Shown here one piece after another: positions 24,767 through 32,591 of a DNA stretch of 51,455 bases. Under the pieces are notes generated by a model. That model was not told the origin of the DNA and searched no databases. It saw nothing but the letters and a program-made list of their open reading frames with translations. The DNA is from a virus, in the IMG/VR virus record IMGVR_UViG_3300032753_000042, positions 1 through 51,455 of that record. One strand, written 5' to 3'. The translations under genes and the position numbers were made by a program. Positions within the stretch are counted from its first letter, which is position 1. Each line of letters starts with the position of its first letter.

Positions 24767-26020
24767 ATGTCAACACCAGTCACCAAGAAGATCAGTCAGG
24801 CACGCCTCAAGTTGCTGTTCTCTAACCCGTTCTTTGGAACGCTTGCAATGCAGCTCAAGTTAGTGGATGCCACTGACGCTGGTTGGTGTCCAACTGCTGC
24901 GGTTGACGGACGCAATATCTTCTACAACCGAGATTTTATATCCAAGCTGGATGTTGACGAGACGGTGTTCGTTCTCTGTCATGAAATTCTTCACGTTGCG
25001 CTGGATCACTTTGGTCGTCGATCTCATCGTGATCCCCAGTGGTGGAACATGGCCAATGATTATATCATCAATGGCATGCTCACTACCGACAAGATTGGCA
25101 AGATGCCTACCATGCGAGTTCCGGATCCCAATGCTGCAGGACAGGAGACGTCGCAGCGTGTTGGCTTGTATGATGCCAAGTACCTGGGTTGGACGTCCGA
25201 GGCAGTGTATGACGATCTTGAGAAGCGCAAGGTCAAGAAGGAGCTCACGCTGGACGTTCACCTTGAGATGGGCGACGACAAGAAGGACGGCAAGGGCAAG
25301 GACAGTTCCAAGGGCATTCCAATTGAAGTCAGCAGCGAGGAGCTCAAGAAGATCCGCGAGGAAATGAAGAACAAGATTCTGCAGGCTGCTCAGGCTGCTG
25401 CGGGCAAGCTTCCCGGTAGCATGAAGCGTATGCTCGAGGATCTCATTGAACCCAAGATCAACTGGCGTGACCTGCTACAGCAGAACATCCAGAGCTGCAT
25501 CACTGATGACTTCACTTGGTTGCGTCCAAATCGCAAGCATATGTATTCGGGCATCTTCCTTCCCACGCTGGACAAGGATGAGACCATTGACATTCAGATT
25601 GCTATTGACATGAGCGGTTCTATTAGCGATGCTATGGCCAAGGACTTCCTCGGTGAGGTTGCTGGCATCATGGACAGCTATCATGACTTCAAGATTGGCA
25701 TTCTTTGTTTTGATACCAGGGTCTATAACTACAAGGAGTTCACCAAGGACACTGCAGACGAGCTCATGAACTATCAGTGCATGGGTGGCGGTGGTACTGA
25801 CTTCAATGCGTTCTGGAATTATTGGATTGAAAACCAGATCGAACCCAAGAAGGCTGTGGTGTTCACTGACGGGTATCCGTTTGGTGAGTGGGGTCCAGAC
25901 ACTTATGCAGATACTCTTTGGATCATCACTGAAGGTGCCAAGACTCGCGTTAAGCCACCGTTTGGACAGTATGCGTATTACGATCACAACACTGGTATTG
26001 AAGAGGTAGATGCAGCGTAA
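24767..26020 (+). CDS. Putative metallopeptidase-VWA protein, partner of MoxR
   Basis: 417 residues with two parts. The N-terminal domain of about 150 residues has TVFVLCHEILHVALDHFGRR, an HExxH zinc-protease motif, with a possible third ligand region at WNMANDYIINGM (DUF2201-type). A charged linker of Lys and Asp follows. The C-terminal VWA domain has IDIQIAIDMSGSISDAMAKD (the DxSGS metal site) and CMGGGGTDFNAFW. In known systems the AAA+ and VWA proteins act together. The added protease motif suggests regulated cleavage, or a fold that only resembles a protease. Like moxR, the gene is GC-rich relative to its neighbours. Confidence 0.85.
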   Translation: MSTPVTKKISQARLKLLFSNPFFGTLAMQLKLVDATDAGWCPTAAVDGRNIFYNRDFISKLDVDETVFVLCHEILHVALDHFGRRSHRDPQWWNMANDYIINGMLTTDKIGKMPTMRVPDPNAAGQETSQRVGLYDAKYLGWTSEAVYDDLEKRKVKKELTLDVHLEMGDDKKDGKGKDSSKGIPIEVSSEELKKIREEMKNKILQAAQAAAGKLPGSMKRMLEDLIEPKINWRDLLQQNIQSCITDDFTWLRPNRKHMYSGIFLPTLDKDETIDIQIAIDMSGSISDAMAKDFLGEVAGIMDSYHDFKIGILCFDTRVYNYKEFTKDTADELMNYQCMGGGGTDFNAFWNYWIENQIEPKKAVVFTDGYPFGEWGPDTYADTLWIITEGAKTRVKPPFGQYAYYDHNTGIEEVDAA

Positions 26021-26031
26021 GCTGCATCTAC
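26006..26031 (+). promoter_or_regulatory. Perfect 11-bp hairpin at the end of the VWA gene
   Basis: GTAGATGCAGC and GCTGCATCTAC flank a GTAA loop, of the GNRA type, that contains the TAA stop codon. No T-run follows, so it is more likely an mRNA 3'-end stabiliser or processing structure than an intrinsic terminator. Confidence 0.7.
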
Positions 26032-26047
26032 ATGCCAAAGGTGTTAC

Positions 26048-26356
26048 ATGAAGATCAACTTCAATAGTCGTACCAGCCAAACTATAAATTGGCAAAAAGA
26101 TGAGCCAGCGTGGCTAATTGAAGTACAGCGCGAATTCTGTAATGACCATGACATGGTTTTTTCTGACTACCTAAATGACTTCTTTTATAGTACGGAGGGT
26201 GTCAAGGCTGTAATTGCATGGATGCAGAAAGTTGGTTATTCTGCATGCTATTGGGAACTTGATTACAAACTTGAGCGCGATGAAGTACCAGCAGCATATG
26301 GTATTGATATATTGGATACATGTCCAAAGTTTACAGAACTACGGTTAAAGATATGA
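26048..26356 (+). CDS. Hypothetical protein, paralogue of the gene at 26847
   Basis: 102 residues. It shares its frame of motifs with the protein at 26847: MKIN at the start, a helix with AWLIEVQREFCNDHDMVFSD, a YWELDYK-like centre and LDTCPKFTELRLK at the end. The two copies flank the DGPA-repeat gene. The role is unknown. Confidence 0.6.
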   Translation: MKINFNSRTSQTINWQKDEPAWLIEVQREFCNDHDMVFSDYLNDFFYSTEGVKAVIAWMQKVGYSACYWELDYKLERDEVPAAYGIDILDTCPKFTELRLKI

Positions 26357-26850
26357 CTGTGAGCAATGATAACGGTATCAAGCAATGGCGAAATGCAAAA
26401 GGTGAACTGCATCGCATAGACGGACCTGCAATTGTCAAATCTGACGGCACACAACTCTGGTTTCGCACCGGCCAACGGCATCGCGATGATGGACCCGCGG
26501 TGATCTGTTCAGACGGCGAACAACACTGGTACCGCAATGGCCAACGGCATCGCGATGATGGACCTGCATCGATTTGGGCTAGTGGCACACAAGAATGGTA
26601 CCGCAACGGCCAACAGCATCGAGAGGATGGACCCGCGGTGATCTGTTCAGACGGCGAACAACACTGGTACCGCAATGGCCAACGGCATCGCACAGATGGG
26701 CCTGCGGTTGTTCGACCAAATGGTGTGCAACACTGGTACCGCAACGGCATCGACATCACCAACACAGTCAATTTGTGGTTGACATCTAACAATATTGTGC
26801 TACCATTTACTCTAGATGATGCTACACTATTCAGGTTGGTATGGTCATGA
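26353..26850 (+). CDS. DGPA-repeat (MORN-like) protein
   Basis: 165 residues built from five repeats of 23 residues with the pattern DGPAxxxxxGxQxWYRNGQxHR. Unit 2 and unit 4 are almost identical at DNA level over more than 60 bases, which suggests recent duplication or gene conversion. The C-terminal tail (FTLDDATLFRLVWS) matches the ending of several other small proteins here. Such repeats form beta-hairpin ladders like MORN proteins; the binding partner is unknown. The start ATG overlaps the previous stop by four bases. Confidence 0.72.
   Translation: MTVSNDNGIKQWRNAKGELHRIDGPAIVKSDGTQLWFRTGQRHRDDGPAVICSDGEQHWYRNGQRHRDDGPASIWASGTQEWYRNGQQHREDGPAVICSDGEQHWYRNGQRHRTDGPAVVRPNGVQHWYRNGIDITNTVNLWLTSNNIVLPFTLDDATLFRLVWS
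26420..26754 (+). repeat. Five 69-bp coding repeats
   Basis: Each unit begins close to GAT/GACGGACC or GATGGACC and encodes 23 residues. The unit near 26488 and the one near 26626 share a stretch of about 60 identical bases, 138 bases apart. The repeats are in-frame coding repeats with no spacers. Confidence 0.85.
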
Positions 26851-27161
26851 AGATAAATCTCAGTCAATATTCTCCGCGTAAATCTTTTTACAAGTGGGCA
26901 GACGCATTGATAGCAGAATTTGCAAAAGCTCACGACATCAAAATGAGCGGTGCTGTTAAAGGCTATTGTGCAACTCCGGCCGGAGCCAAAACTCTAGCAC
27001 GTTGGGCCAATACTGAAGGCTACAAGATTCGCTATTGGTGCATCGAACCCTATGTGCAAGAGAGCGCGTATGGAAGTTCAAAGAACACCATTTATCTAGG
27101 ATTTGGTCTAGAAGTAGATGAAACCTGTCATCGTGTTGCGGAATTAAAACTGAAATCTTAA
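26847..27161 (+). CDS. Hypothetical protein, paralogue of the gene at 26048
   Basis: 104 residues from the ATG at 26847. It has a helical N half (FYKWADALIAEFAKAHDIKM, GAKTLARWANTEGYKIRYWC) and ends VDETCHRVAELKLKS, which parallels the paralogue's ending. It overlaps the DGPA-repeat gene by four bases. Confidence 0.6.
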   Translation: MKINLSQYSPRKSFYKWADALIAEFAKAHDIKMSGAVKGYCATPAGAKTLARWANTEGYKIRYWCIEPYVQESAYGSSKNTIYLGFGLEVDETCHRVAELKLKS

Positions 27162-27221
27162 CATTTGTTCTGCAAGCAAACTTTCAGTAAACTTATATCA
27201 TATACAAACGGAGCATACATC

Positions 27222-27416
27222 ATGAGTTTAGAAAATCATATCAATCGACTGATCAAGGAACACCGCGAACTTGATATTGAAATTGAGCACATGGAGAATA
27301 CTGGACAGTTTGATGATGATGTTCTCATGTCCAAGAAGAGACTGCGTCTGCATCTAAAGGATGAAATTTCTAGGCTGCAGAAGCTTGACCCACATCATCT
27401 TCCTCACAAGTCATAA
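27222..27416 (+). CDS. YdcH/DUF465-like small helical protein
   Basis: 64 residues. HINRLIKEHRELDIEIEHME and SKKRLRLHLKDEISRLQ match the YdcH pattern of a helical hairpin with HxxLDxxI and a basic KKxRLxLKDEI segment. The function of this family is unknown. ACGGAGC precedes the ATG at 27222, so the longer frame from 27165 is not used. Confidence 0.65.
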   Translation: MSLENHINRLIKEHRELDIEIEHMENTGQFDDDVLMSKKRLRLHLKDEISRLQKLDPHHLPHKS

Positions 27417-27427
27417 GGCAGCACAAC

Positions 27428-27706
27428 ATGAACACACCTGGTGATTACAAGAAGCAGTTGGAAGACCTTACTGTGTTGCTATGCCAGCGAGTAGCAGAAC
27501 GACTGGCTGTATGGAGCAAGGATCTAGAATCTCGAGACAGGCAGAATATCATGGAGATGATTGAAAGTGATCTTCCCGTGGTAATTTCCAACACTATTGC
27601 CAAAACTGCCAGCCTGCACAGTGCAAGCGGTGTGCAGTATTTGGAACAGCATCTAGATGAATGGGCTGACAGCTTCGCTAAGAAATTTGTTGGATCAGAT
27701 AGATGA
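27428..27706 (+). CDS. Hypothetical helical protein
   Basis: 92 residues, mainly helical (YKKQLEDLTVLLCQRVAERL, LEQHLDEWADSFAKKFVG). No family is recognised. It overlaps the next gene by four bases. Confidence 0.58.
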   Translation: MNTPGDYKKQLEDLTVLLCQRVAERLAVWSKDLESRDRQNIMEMIESDLPVVISNTIAKTASLHSASGVQYLEQHLDEWADSFAKKFVGSDR

Positions 27707-27951
27707 ATGTTATCGTCCAACGTGGCGAGACAGTTCACATTTCAATGAAAACTCAGCTAGATACGTTCGAACAGGATCTAGCTTTGAACCTGTTAGAACA
27801 ATTACTTGATGTTGATTACCAAGGTGCAGAACTTGTGGTGTCAAAAGACAAGTATGGTACTCTTACAGATATAAACATACGATTCGATAATGTCGAAGAT
27901 GCAACTCGTTTCAAACTTACTCATCTATGGACAGAGGAACACGAAAAATGA
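27703..27951 (+). CDS. Hypothetical small protein
   Basis: 82 residues with an alpha-beta pattern (DTFEQDLALNLLEQLLDVDY, GAELVVSKDKYGTLTDINIR). It is joined by four-base overlaps to both neighbours in a translationally coupled chain. The function is unknown. Confidence 0.57.
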   Translation: MNVIVQRGETVHISMKTQLDTFEQDLALNLLEQLLDVDYQGAELVVSKDKYGTLTDINIRFDNVEDATRFKLTHLWTEEHEK

Positions 27952-28166
27952 TTGATACTGCAGAACTTGGACGCAAGATGATGCGTTATGCTCCAAAGCT
28001 CGACGACGACAGTGAATTCAATCAGTGGTGTAGGTTGGCACCCAAGTTGATTGGCATGGGAACAGCAACGCACCCCAAAGACCTCAATGCTCTGGATGCT
28101 CTTGAGCAAGCGTTGGTCAAACGCGCAGTGGTTCTGCTAACTGCTGATGGCAACATCAACAGTTGA
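27948..28166 (+). CDS. Hypothetical small helical protein
   Basis: 72 residues from the ATG at 27948 (overlap ATGA). Helices MIDTAELGRKMMRYAPKL and NALDALEQALVKRAVVLL are evident. A promoter -35 box begins at its last codons. Confidence 0.57.
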   Translation: MIDTAELGRKMMRYAPKLDDDSEFNQWCRLAPKLIGMGTATHPKDLNALDALEQALVKRAVVLLTADGNINS

Positions 28167-28191
28167 CCGGTTGACTGCATTGTGTTATTAT
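28163..28191 (+). promoter_or_regulatory. Extended -10 promoter overlapping a stop codon
   Basis: TTGACC at 28163-28168 contains the TGA stop of the upstream gene. After 17 bases ending in TGT follows TATTAT at 28186-28191. Confidence 0.62.
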
Positions 28192-28217
28192 AAATCCAAT
28201 TGGCCAGGTATTGTGCT

Positions 28218-28466
28218 GTGACAGACGACATCATAAAAAGAGTACGCGATAACATCTCCAAACTTGGAGGCAGCGAGCTAAAAGCAGTTGCCAATGACGA
28301 AGGGTTGCAGGAGATGTTTGCTCAAAAACAAGCTCTCTTGGCAGAGATGAATGCAGCCAGGCGAGCTGCTGCAGAAGCAGCCGCAGCACCCTATCTAGAA
28401 GCTATCAAGGATCTCGATAGGATGTATGCTATGGTATTGTCCATGGTGGGAGACAACAAGGATTAA
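28218..28466 (+). CDS. Hypothetical alanine-rich helical protein
   Basis: 82 residues from a GTG at 28218; a TTG at 28200 would give six more. It is helical and Ala-rich (FAQKQALLAEMNAARRAAAE, AAAAPYLEAIKDLDRMYAMV). No family is recognised. Confidence 0.55.
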   Translation: MTDDIIKRVRDNISKLGGSELKAVANDEGLQEMFAQKQALLAEMNAARRAAAEAAAAPYLEAIKDLDRMYAMVLSMVGDNKD

Positions 28467-28470
28467 TCTC

Positions 28471-29652
28471 ATGAAGGAAAACATCAAAATACCAGCCAAG
28501 CATTATGTTGGACTAGTCAAACGCAAAAACAGCAAGTTGCCCATTGGATTTATGACTCCTTGGGGAGAAGATACCGCTGCAAAAAATCGTATGGCGTCTG
28601 TAGATACTTAGGCCAAAGGCACTCAAATACCCAGCCAAGTGATTGACAACATCCCTCTTAGCGGATTCAAGCTGGGAGACAGCATTAGATCTTCAGGATA
28701 CGGTGGGTACGACAAGTGGCGTATTGAAGATCCTCGTGGATTTGAATTGGAAATTACCAGCGGCAATTTGGCACAGTTGATCAGTGTTGGCATGATTGAT
28801 CGAGGCGAAATCATAGATCAATGCGTTTGGGCACGACTGGGCAAAGATAATGTGCTGCTCAGTACCAGTACAGATGTATACAAACAGGCTGTGCAGAATA
28901 CTATTGTGGCCAACACCAAAGCCAATTGGCGTGATGTTAAGCCAGGCGACGGTGTTGTATTGCAAAACAACCTTCGAGGCGTTTGGCTGGGTAAGATGTA
29001 TAGAATCTGCCGCACTTATAATCGAAATCACTCTTCTGCTCAGGGAACCAACGAGATTGCGATCAGTAGTAATGTAGTACATGTGATACATGTACATAAA
29101 ACATCACAGGACCATTCCAACAAGACTGAAGAGTTGCATCTCATTGCTAACCCTAAGCTCAGTAGCATTGAACCTGCCAACAAGAATCTAACCGCAGCAC
29201 AAGCAGAACTATTGGCTAACCAGCTGCGATCTTTGAGTCATGTGGACATTATAGACAACACATATTCAACTGTATTGTCGTTTGTATACGGAAAACCATC
29301 TGCTGGTTGTGTACTCAATCGTGTGCCAATTGACATACCAGACGAATCTACACTGACAGACAGTACCAAATACCGGTCACCAGAACTGTTTGTTGAAACT
29401 ACAGACGGTCGATTTGGTGAAGTTTTTTCTTCTGGTTATAATAATATTCACCTCCGCTCATTCAACAACTCACAGTTTACAGCCAATCATCTCTGTCGCA
29501 GTTTGGTTATATCCAAACATTACTCCTATCGAAATCATTATACGGAGGATGCTAATCCTTACACGTTTAATTCTGATGATCAATTCTTCAATGTTGAAAT
29601 CGCCGTAAAGTCTCCAACTGGTAACGAAATCAAGTGTCTGCTACGGCGATAA
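28471..29652 (+). CDS. Unknown protein interrupted by one in-frame TAG
   Basis: 394 codons with a TAG at codon 47 (28609-28611). The first 46 residues (HYVGLVKRKNSKLPIGFMTP, AAKNRMASVDT) and the rest (AKGTQIPSQVIDN, GGYDKWRIEDPRGFELEITS) are in the same frame and read as one protein. The domain with WRIEDPRGFELEI and FELEITSGNLAQL is known from conserved phage proteins of similar architecture. After the TAG the first possible start is a GTG at 28639 with no ribosome-binding site. Either the codon is read through or suppressed, or the gene has been inactivated. The last bases lie 10 bases from an antisense GIY-YIG gene. Confidence 0.7.
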
Positions 29653-29662
29653 AATAACGACA

Positions 29663-30352
29663 TTACCTTTTCATTTTATTTGCTAATTGAGTTGCAACTT
29701 TTCTAGCATATATTTCTGCTCGTTTTTCTGGAGTATATGCAAGTCTCTTTGCAACCCTTTTAGCAATAATTTCTTCTTTTTCTTTTTGCGATTTATTTTT
29801 CCAAGATATACTTTTCTCAATACTGGCTTTGTTCTTTTTATCAGCTGACATTTTAGACCATGTTTCTCGTCTTTTAGTTTTTTCTTCTTCGGTTTGAATT
29901 TTAATAGGCACTGTTGCTCTTGCTCTAGACATTTTTTCTTTTGTCTCTGGAGATCTTTTCAAACCTTTTAATGATTTAGATATTTTCTTTCTAACATCGT
30001 CTGGTGTTTTATCGTTAGCTCTTGAAAATATATGTTTGCCAAATACAGGATCTCTATAATGTTTATTGATACATAATGGATCTGTTATATGTTCTTTAAT
30101 CAATTGTTGTTCTATTTTATAACATTCTTTATAATCGTCATTGATTGCTATAACCTCAACAATAAAAGATTCTATACCGTATTGTGCGATTATGTTATGT
30201 ATTTCTTTAGAAGACGTGAAATAACGAACCCATAAATCATCTGCTATAGTTCTATTATATTTGTCATGTCTCATTCGATAACCAAAGTAATAAACCTCAG
30301 TAACTTTATGTGTTACTTTGTAAACATAAGGTGATATTAAATGTAAATACAT
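29663..30352 (-). CDS. GIY-YIG homing endonuclease with NUMOD-type tail
   Basis: 229 residues. The N domain has YVYKVTHKVTEVYYFGYRMR (the GIY and YIG strands), WVRYFTSSKEIHNIIAQYGI, and EVIAINDDYKECYKIEQQLI with the conserved Glu. The C half has ISKSLKGLKRSPETKEKMSR, a NUMOD3-like DNA-binding repeat, and Lys/Arg-rich helices. It lies antisense between the amber-interrupted gene and the AAA ATPase. A late-type promoter and a hairpin leader precede it. Confidence 0.88.
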   Translation of the reverse strand: MYLHLISPYVYKVTHKVTEVYYFGYRMRHDKYNRTIADDLWVRYFTSSKEIHNIIAQYGIESFIVEVIAINDDYKECYKIEQQLIKEHITDPLCINKHYRDPVFGKHIFSRANDKTPDDVRKKISKSLKGLKRSPETKEKMSRARATVPIKIQTEEEKTKRRETWSKMSADKKNKASIEKSISWKNKSQKEKEEIIAKRVAKRLAYTPEKRAEIYARKVATQLANKMKR

Positions 30353-30380
30353 TTGCTGATTGCTCCTACAAAGCGTTAGA

Positions 30381-30425
30381 GTAGTTGGGGATCGCGAGTC
30401 CCGTGAACTACATTACTTATTTATC
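30381..30425 (-). promoter_or_regulatory. Late-type promoter and leader hairpin of the GIY-YIG gene
   Basis: On the reverse strand GATAAATA (30418-30425) is followed after 6 bases by a hairpin: GTAGTT pairs with AACTAC (30381-30411) and, inside, GGGA pairs with TCCC. A ribosome-binding site AGGAGCA follows the hairpin, ahead of the ATG. The same element, with different paired bases, stands before the other GIY-YIG gene at 36549. Confidence 0.7.
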
Positions 30426-30436
30426 TAATAAATCAG

Positions 30437-30465
30437 TTGACAATATCATAAGGTCCTGCTACTGT
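30437..30465 (+). promoter_or_regulatory. Extended -10 promoter for the AAA ATPase gene
   Basis: TTGACA at 30437-30442, 17-base spacer ending in CTGC, and TACTGT at 30460-30465. The -10 box is preceded by TGC, as in the other promoters here. Confidence 0.65.
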
Positions 30466-30496
30466 ATGTTTGTTAACAACGACAGCGGATACCAAA

Positions 30497-31558
30497 ATGA
30501 CCTATTTTTTAAGAAATGGCAACTCCTATCGGATTACTGACGAGGCTAATCTAGATCTTCATACCAAACTACCTGTCAGCAACTACATTATTAAACAGGA
30601 TCCTTTTGGAAATTTATTTCTAGAGAAGATTAACAGCTTTACAGAACCTAAGAAGATCTACGGCGATACCATTAGGCATGCCAATCGCATCATGAATACA
30701 TTTCTCGATAGACCAAATAGTACTGGTGTACTACTAGCAGGTGAGAAAGGAAGTGGTAAGACATTATTGAGCAAGAAACTAAGTATGCTTGCTGCTACCC
30801 ATGACATGCCAACTATTGTGATCAACAGTGCATGGACTGGCGATGCATTCAACCAGCTGATTCAGGATATCAGTCAGCCTTGTGTAGTACTACTAGACGA
30901 ATTTGAAAAAATGTATGATCAAGAAGATCAGGAGAGCATCCTCACGCTGTTGGATGGAGTATTTCCCAGCAAGAAGTTGTTTGTGCTCACCTGCAACGAC
31001 AAGTGGCGCATTGACAATCACATGCGCAACCGTCCGGGTCGAATCTTTTACATGCTGGACTTCAAGGGGTTGGATGGTGCATTCATTGAGGAGTACTGTG
31101 AGGATAACCTCAAGTCTACTCAGCATATTGACACTATCTGCAAGATCAGCACTATGTTTGACGAGTTCAACTTTGACATGCTCAAAGCGCTGGTAGAGGA
31201 AATGAACCGTTATGGCGAAACTCCGCAGGAAGCTATGAAGATGCTGAATGCCAAGCCAGAGTTTGGCGATAGGCTCACCTACACTGTTCAGCTGGTCATT
31301 GACAACAAGGTTGTGCCTATCGAAGACATTGATGATGAAACTTGGACTGGCAATCCACTTAACGACCAGATTAGAATTGGCTATAAGGAATGGAATAAGG
31401 ATCACACTGATTACGATTGGGAGCATCAGATTTTTAAACCACAGGATCTCAAGAAGGTTGACGGCAAGGCAGGCTCGTTCTTGTTTGCTGATTCAGAAGC
31501 CAGCTTGATCCTAACTCGCTATAGTCCCAAGACCTTTAATTATTTTGGAGCGTTCTAA
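30497..31558 (+). CDS. AAA+ ATPase
   Basis: 353 residues from the ATG at 30497; an upstream TTG is less likely. GVLLAGEKGSGKTLLSKKLS is the Walker A near residue 80, PCVVLLDEFEKMYDQEDQES the Walker B, and FVLTCNDKWRIDNHMRNRPG holds sensor 1 and the arginine finger. The N-terminal 60 residues (MTYFLRNGNSYRITDEANLD) form a phage-specific domain. The second half of the gene is richer in GC-ending codons than the first. The family is widespread in large phages with an unassigned role. Confidence 0.85.
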   Translation: MTYFLRNGNSYRITDEANLDLHTKLPVSNYIIKQDPFGNLFLEKINSFTEPKKIYGDTIRHANRIMNTFLDRPNSTGVLLAGEKGSGKTLLSKKLSMLAATHDMPTIVINSAWTGDAFNQLIQDISQPCVVLLDEFEKMYDQEDQESILTLLDGVFPSKKLFVLTCNDKWRIDNHMRNRPGRIFYMLDFKGLDGAFIEEYCEDNLKSTQHIDTICKISTMFDEFNFDMLKALVEEMNRYGETPQEAMKMLNAKPEFGDRLTYTVQLVIDNKVVPIEDIDDETWTGNPLNDQIRIGYKEWNKDHTDYDWEHQIFKPQDLKKVDGKAGSFLFADSEASLILTRYSPKTFNYFGAF

Positions 31559-31559
31559 C

Positions 31560-32180
31560 ATGCACGCAGTCAGAGGCTGGTACCAAAAATGGTACGGTAA
31601 AAATTCGCCTAATTGGACATGGCATCTGACTATTGCTGCTATACCTAGTTTGCTATTTGGTGCATTAGATGTAGCATCCGGTTATTCTTGGACGGATGCA
31701 ATTTATATGTCCGCGATGATGGTGTGTTGGCTATTTGCTATTATAGAGGCCATTAAATGGGTGTTGCACAATAAGTTGCGGCCTATATTGATCAAACAGT
31801 GGGCTGGTATGCTAGCAGATGCTGCATACCCAAATACAAACACAACTGACCAGAAGCCCATCAACCTCAGTGTGAATTTGAGCCCGCTCAAATGGACCAA
31901 ACCAATTTATATAGATTGGACAGATTTATATAACAATTGGTCAACTAATAAACTTGAGACGCCGGAAGAACCAGAATTTTCAGAGACCATATATGAAGAT
32001 TACGTAGATCCTTTGCATAGATGGTGCCGCAATAATCTAGAGGGCGACTTCTACATGTGGCCAGAATCAGATGGGTTGAGGTTGATATTGACTACGCCTA
32101 GAGACCATACAATGTGGTTATTAAAATGGGAAGGCAAGATGCCTACACCCAACGAAGTTTCAAAGTTTGATACAAACTAA
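31560..32180 (+). CDS. Membrane protein with a cytoplasmic tail
   Basis: 206 residues from the ATG at 31560, one base after the AAA stop. Two hydrophobic segments (WHLTIAAIPSLLFGALDVAS, AIYMSAMMVCWLFAIIEAIK) are followed by a Trp-rich soluble part (LHRWCRNNLEGDFYMWPESD, LILTTPRDHTMWLLKWEGKM). The C-terminal motif (WLLKWEG) is reminiscent of other small proteins here. No function is recognised. Confidence 0.65.
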   Translation: MHAVRGWYQKWYGKNSPNWTWHLTIAAIPSLLFGALDVASGYSWTDAIYMSAMMVCWLFAIIEAIKWVLHNKLRPILIKQWAGMLADAAYPNTNTTDQKPINLSVNLSPLKWTKPIYIDWTDLYNNWSTNKLETPEEPEFSETIYEDYVDPLHRWCRNNLEGDFYMWPESDGLRLILTTPRDHTMWLLKWEGKMPTPNEVSKFDTN

Positions 32181-32191
32181 GGAGATGACAC

Positions 32192-32344
32192 ATGGAACAC
32201 AAGTGGTTTGCTATCATGATAATCGTATGTTCATTCATCATAATGTCGCCAGTATTTGTTCTAGGCTACTTTGAAAGCCAGTGCGAGATTGAACTTGGAA
32301 AATCAGGTAGATTGATATCAGATATTAACAATATCTGCAGGTAA
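32192..32344 (+). CDS. Small single-TM protein, first of a tandem pair
   Basis: 50 residues: MEHKWFAIMIIVCSFIIMSP is a membrane segment, followed by FESQCEIELGKSGRLISDIN and C. It is clearly paralogous to the next gene. GGAG lies before the ATG. Confidence 0.72.
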   Translation: MEHKWFAIMIIVCSFIIMSPVFVLGYFESQCEIELGKSGRLISDINNICR

Positions 32345-32366
32345 TCGTACACAAAGGAATCAACAC

Positions 32367-32531
32367 ATGGAATACAAGTGGTTTGCTATTACAGTATCCG
32401 TTGTAGTAGGTATCTGGTTTGTTTCTATTTTTGGAAGCGCAGTTTATATGGAAAACGTCAAGAGCAATTGTCGAATTGAACTTGCAAAGGTTGGTAGGTC
32501 TCCATCAGACATCGCAGACATCTGTCATTAA
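32367..32531 (+). CDS. Small single-TM protein, second of a tandem pair
   Basis: 54 residues: MEYKWFAITVSVVVGIWFVS is the membrane segment, then VKSNCRIELAKVGRSPSDIA and DICH. Two cysteines at matching positions in both copies (CxIEL and IC) suggest a conserved disulphide or metal site. The short distance points to a tandem duplication. Confidence 0.72.
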   Translation: MEYKWFAITVSVVVGIWFVSIFGSAVYMENVKSNCRIELAKVGRSPSDIADICH

Positions 32532-32535
32532 TTGG

Positions 32536-32564
32536 TTGACACTCGCATAGTCAAATGCTAGTAT
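32536..32564 (+). promoter_or_regulatory. Extended -10 promoter
   Basis: TTGACA at 32536-32541, 17-base spacer ending in AATGC, and TAGTAT at 32559-32564. This is one of the best matches to the window consensus. GAGGA precedes the gene at 32592. Confidence 0.78.
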
Positions 32565-32591
32565 AGGCTCATATTAATTGAGGATTTGATC

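Noticed and set aside
23549-26095. Long antisense ORFs under the MoxR and VWA genes
   Set aside because: They are shadows caused by GC-rich codons; the forward proteins have complete motifs.
26420-26754. CRISPR-like repeats
   Set aside because: The repeats are contiguous in-frame coding units of 69 bases with no unique spacers.
26331-26933. Long antisense ORF across the DGPA repeats
   Set aside because: It mirrors the repeat gene; its periodic Cys/Arg composition comes from the opposite strand and no ribosome-binding site is present.
30361-30425. tRNA-like remnant near the GIY-YIG gene
   Set aside because: The stems pair only as a single two-part hairpin with covariation in a second copy; no anticodon arm or acceptor stem was found.
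30497-31558. AAA gene split by the neighbouring GIY-YIG insertion
   Set aside because: The AAA protein is complete from its phage-specific N terminus to the end; the homing gene lies outside it.
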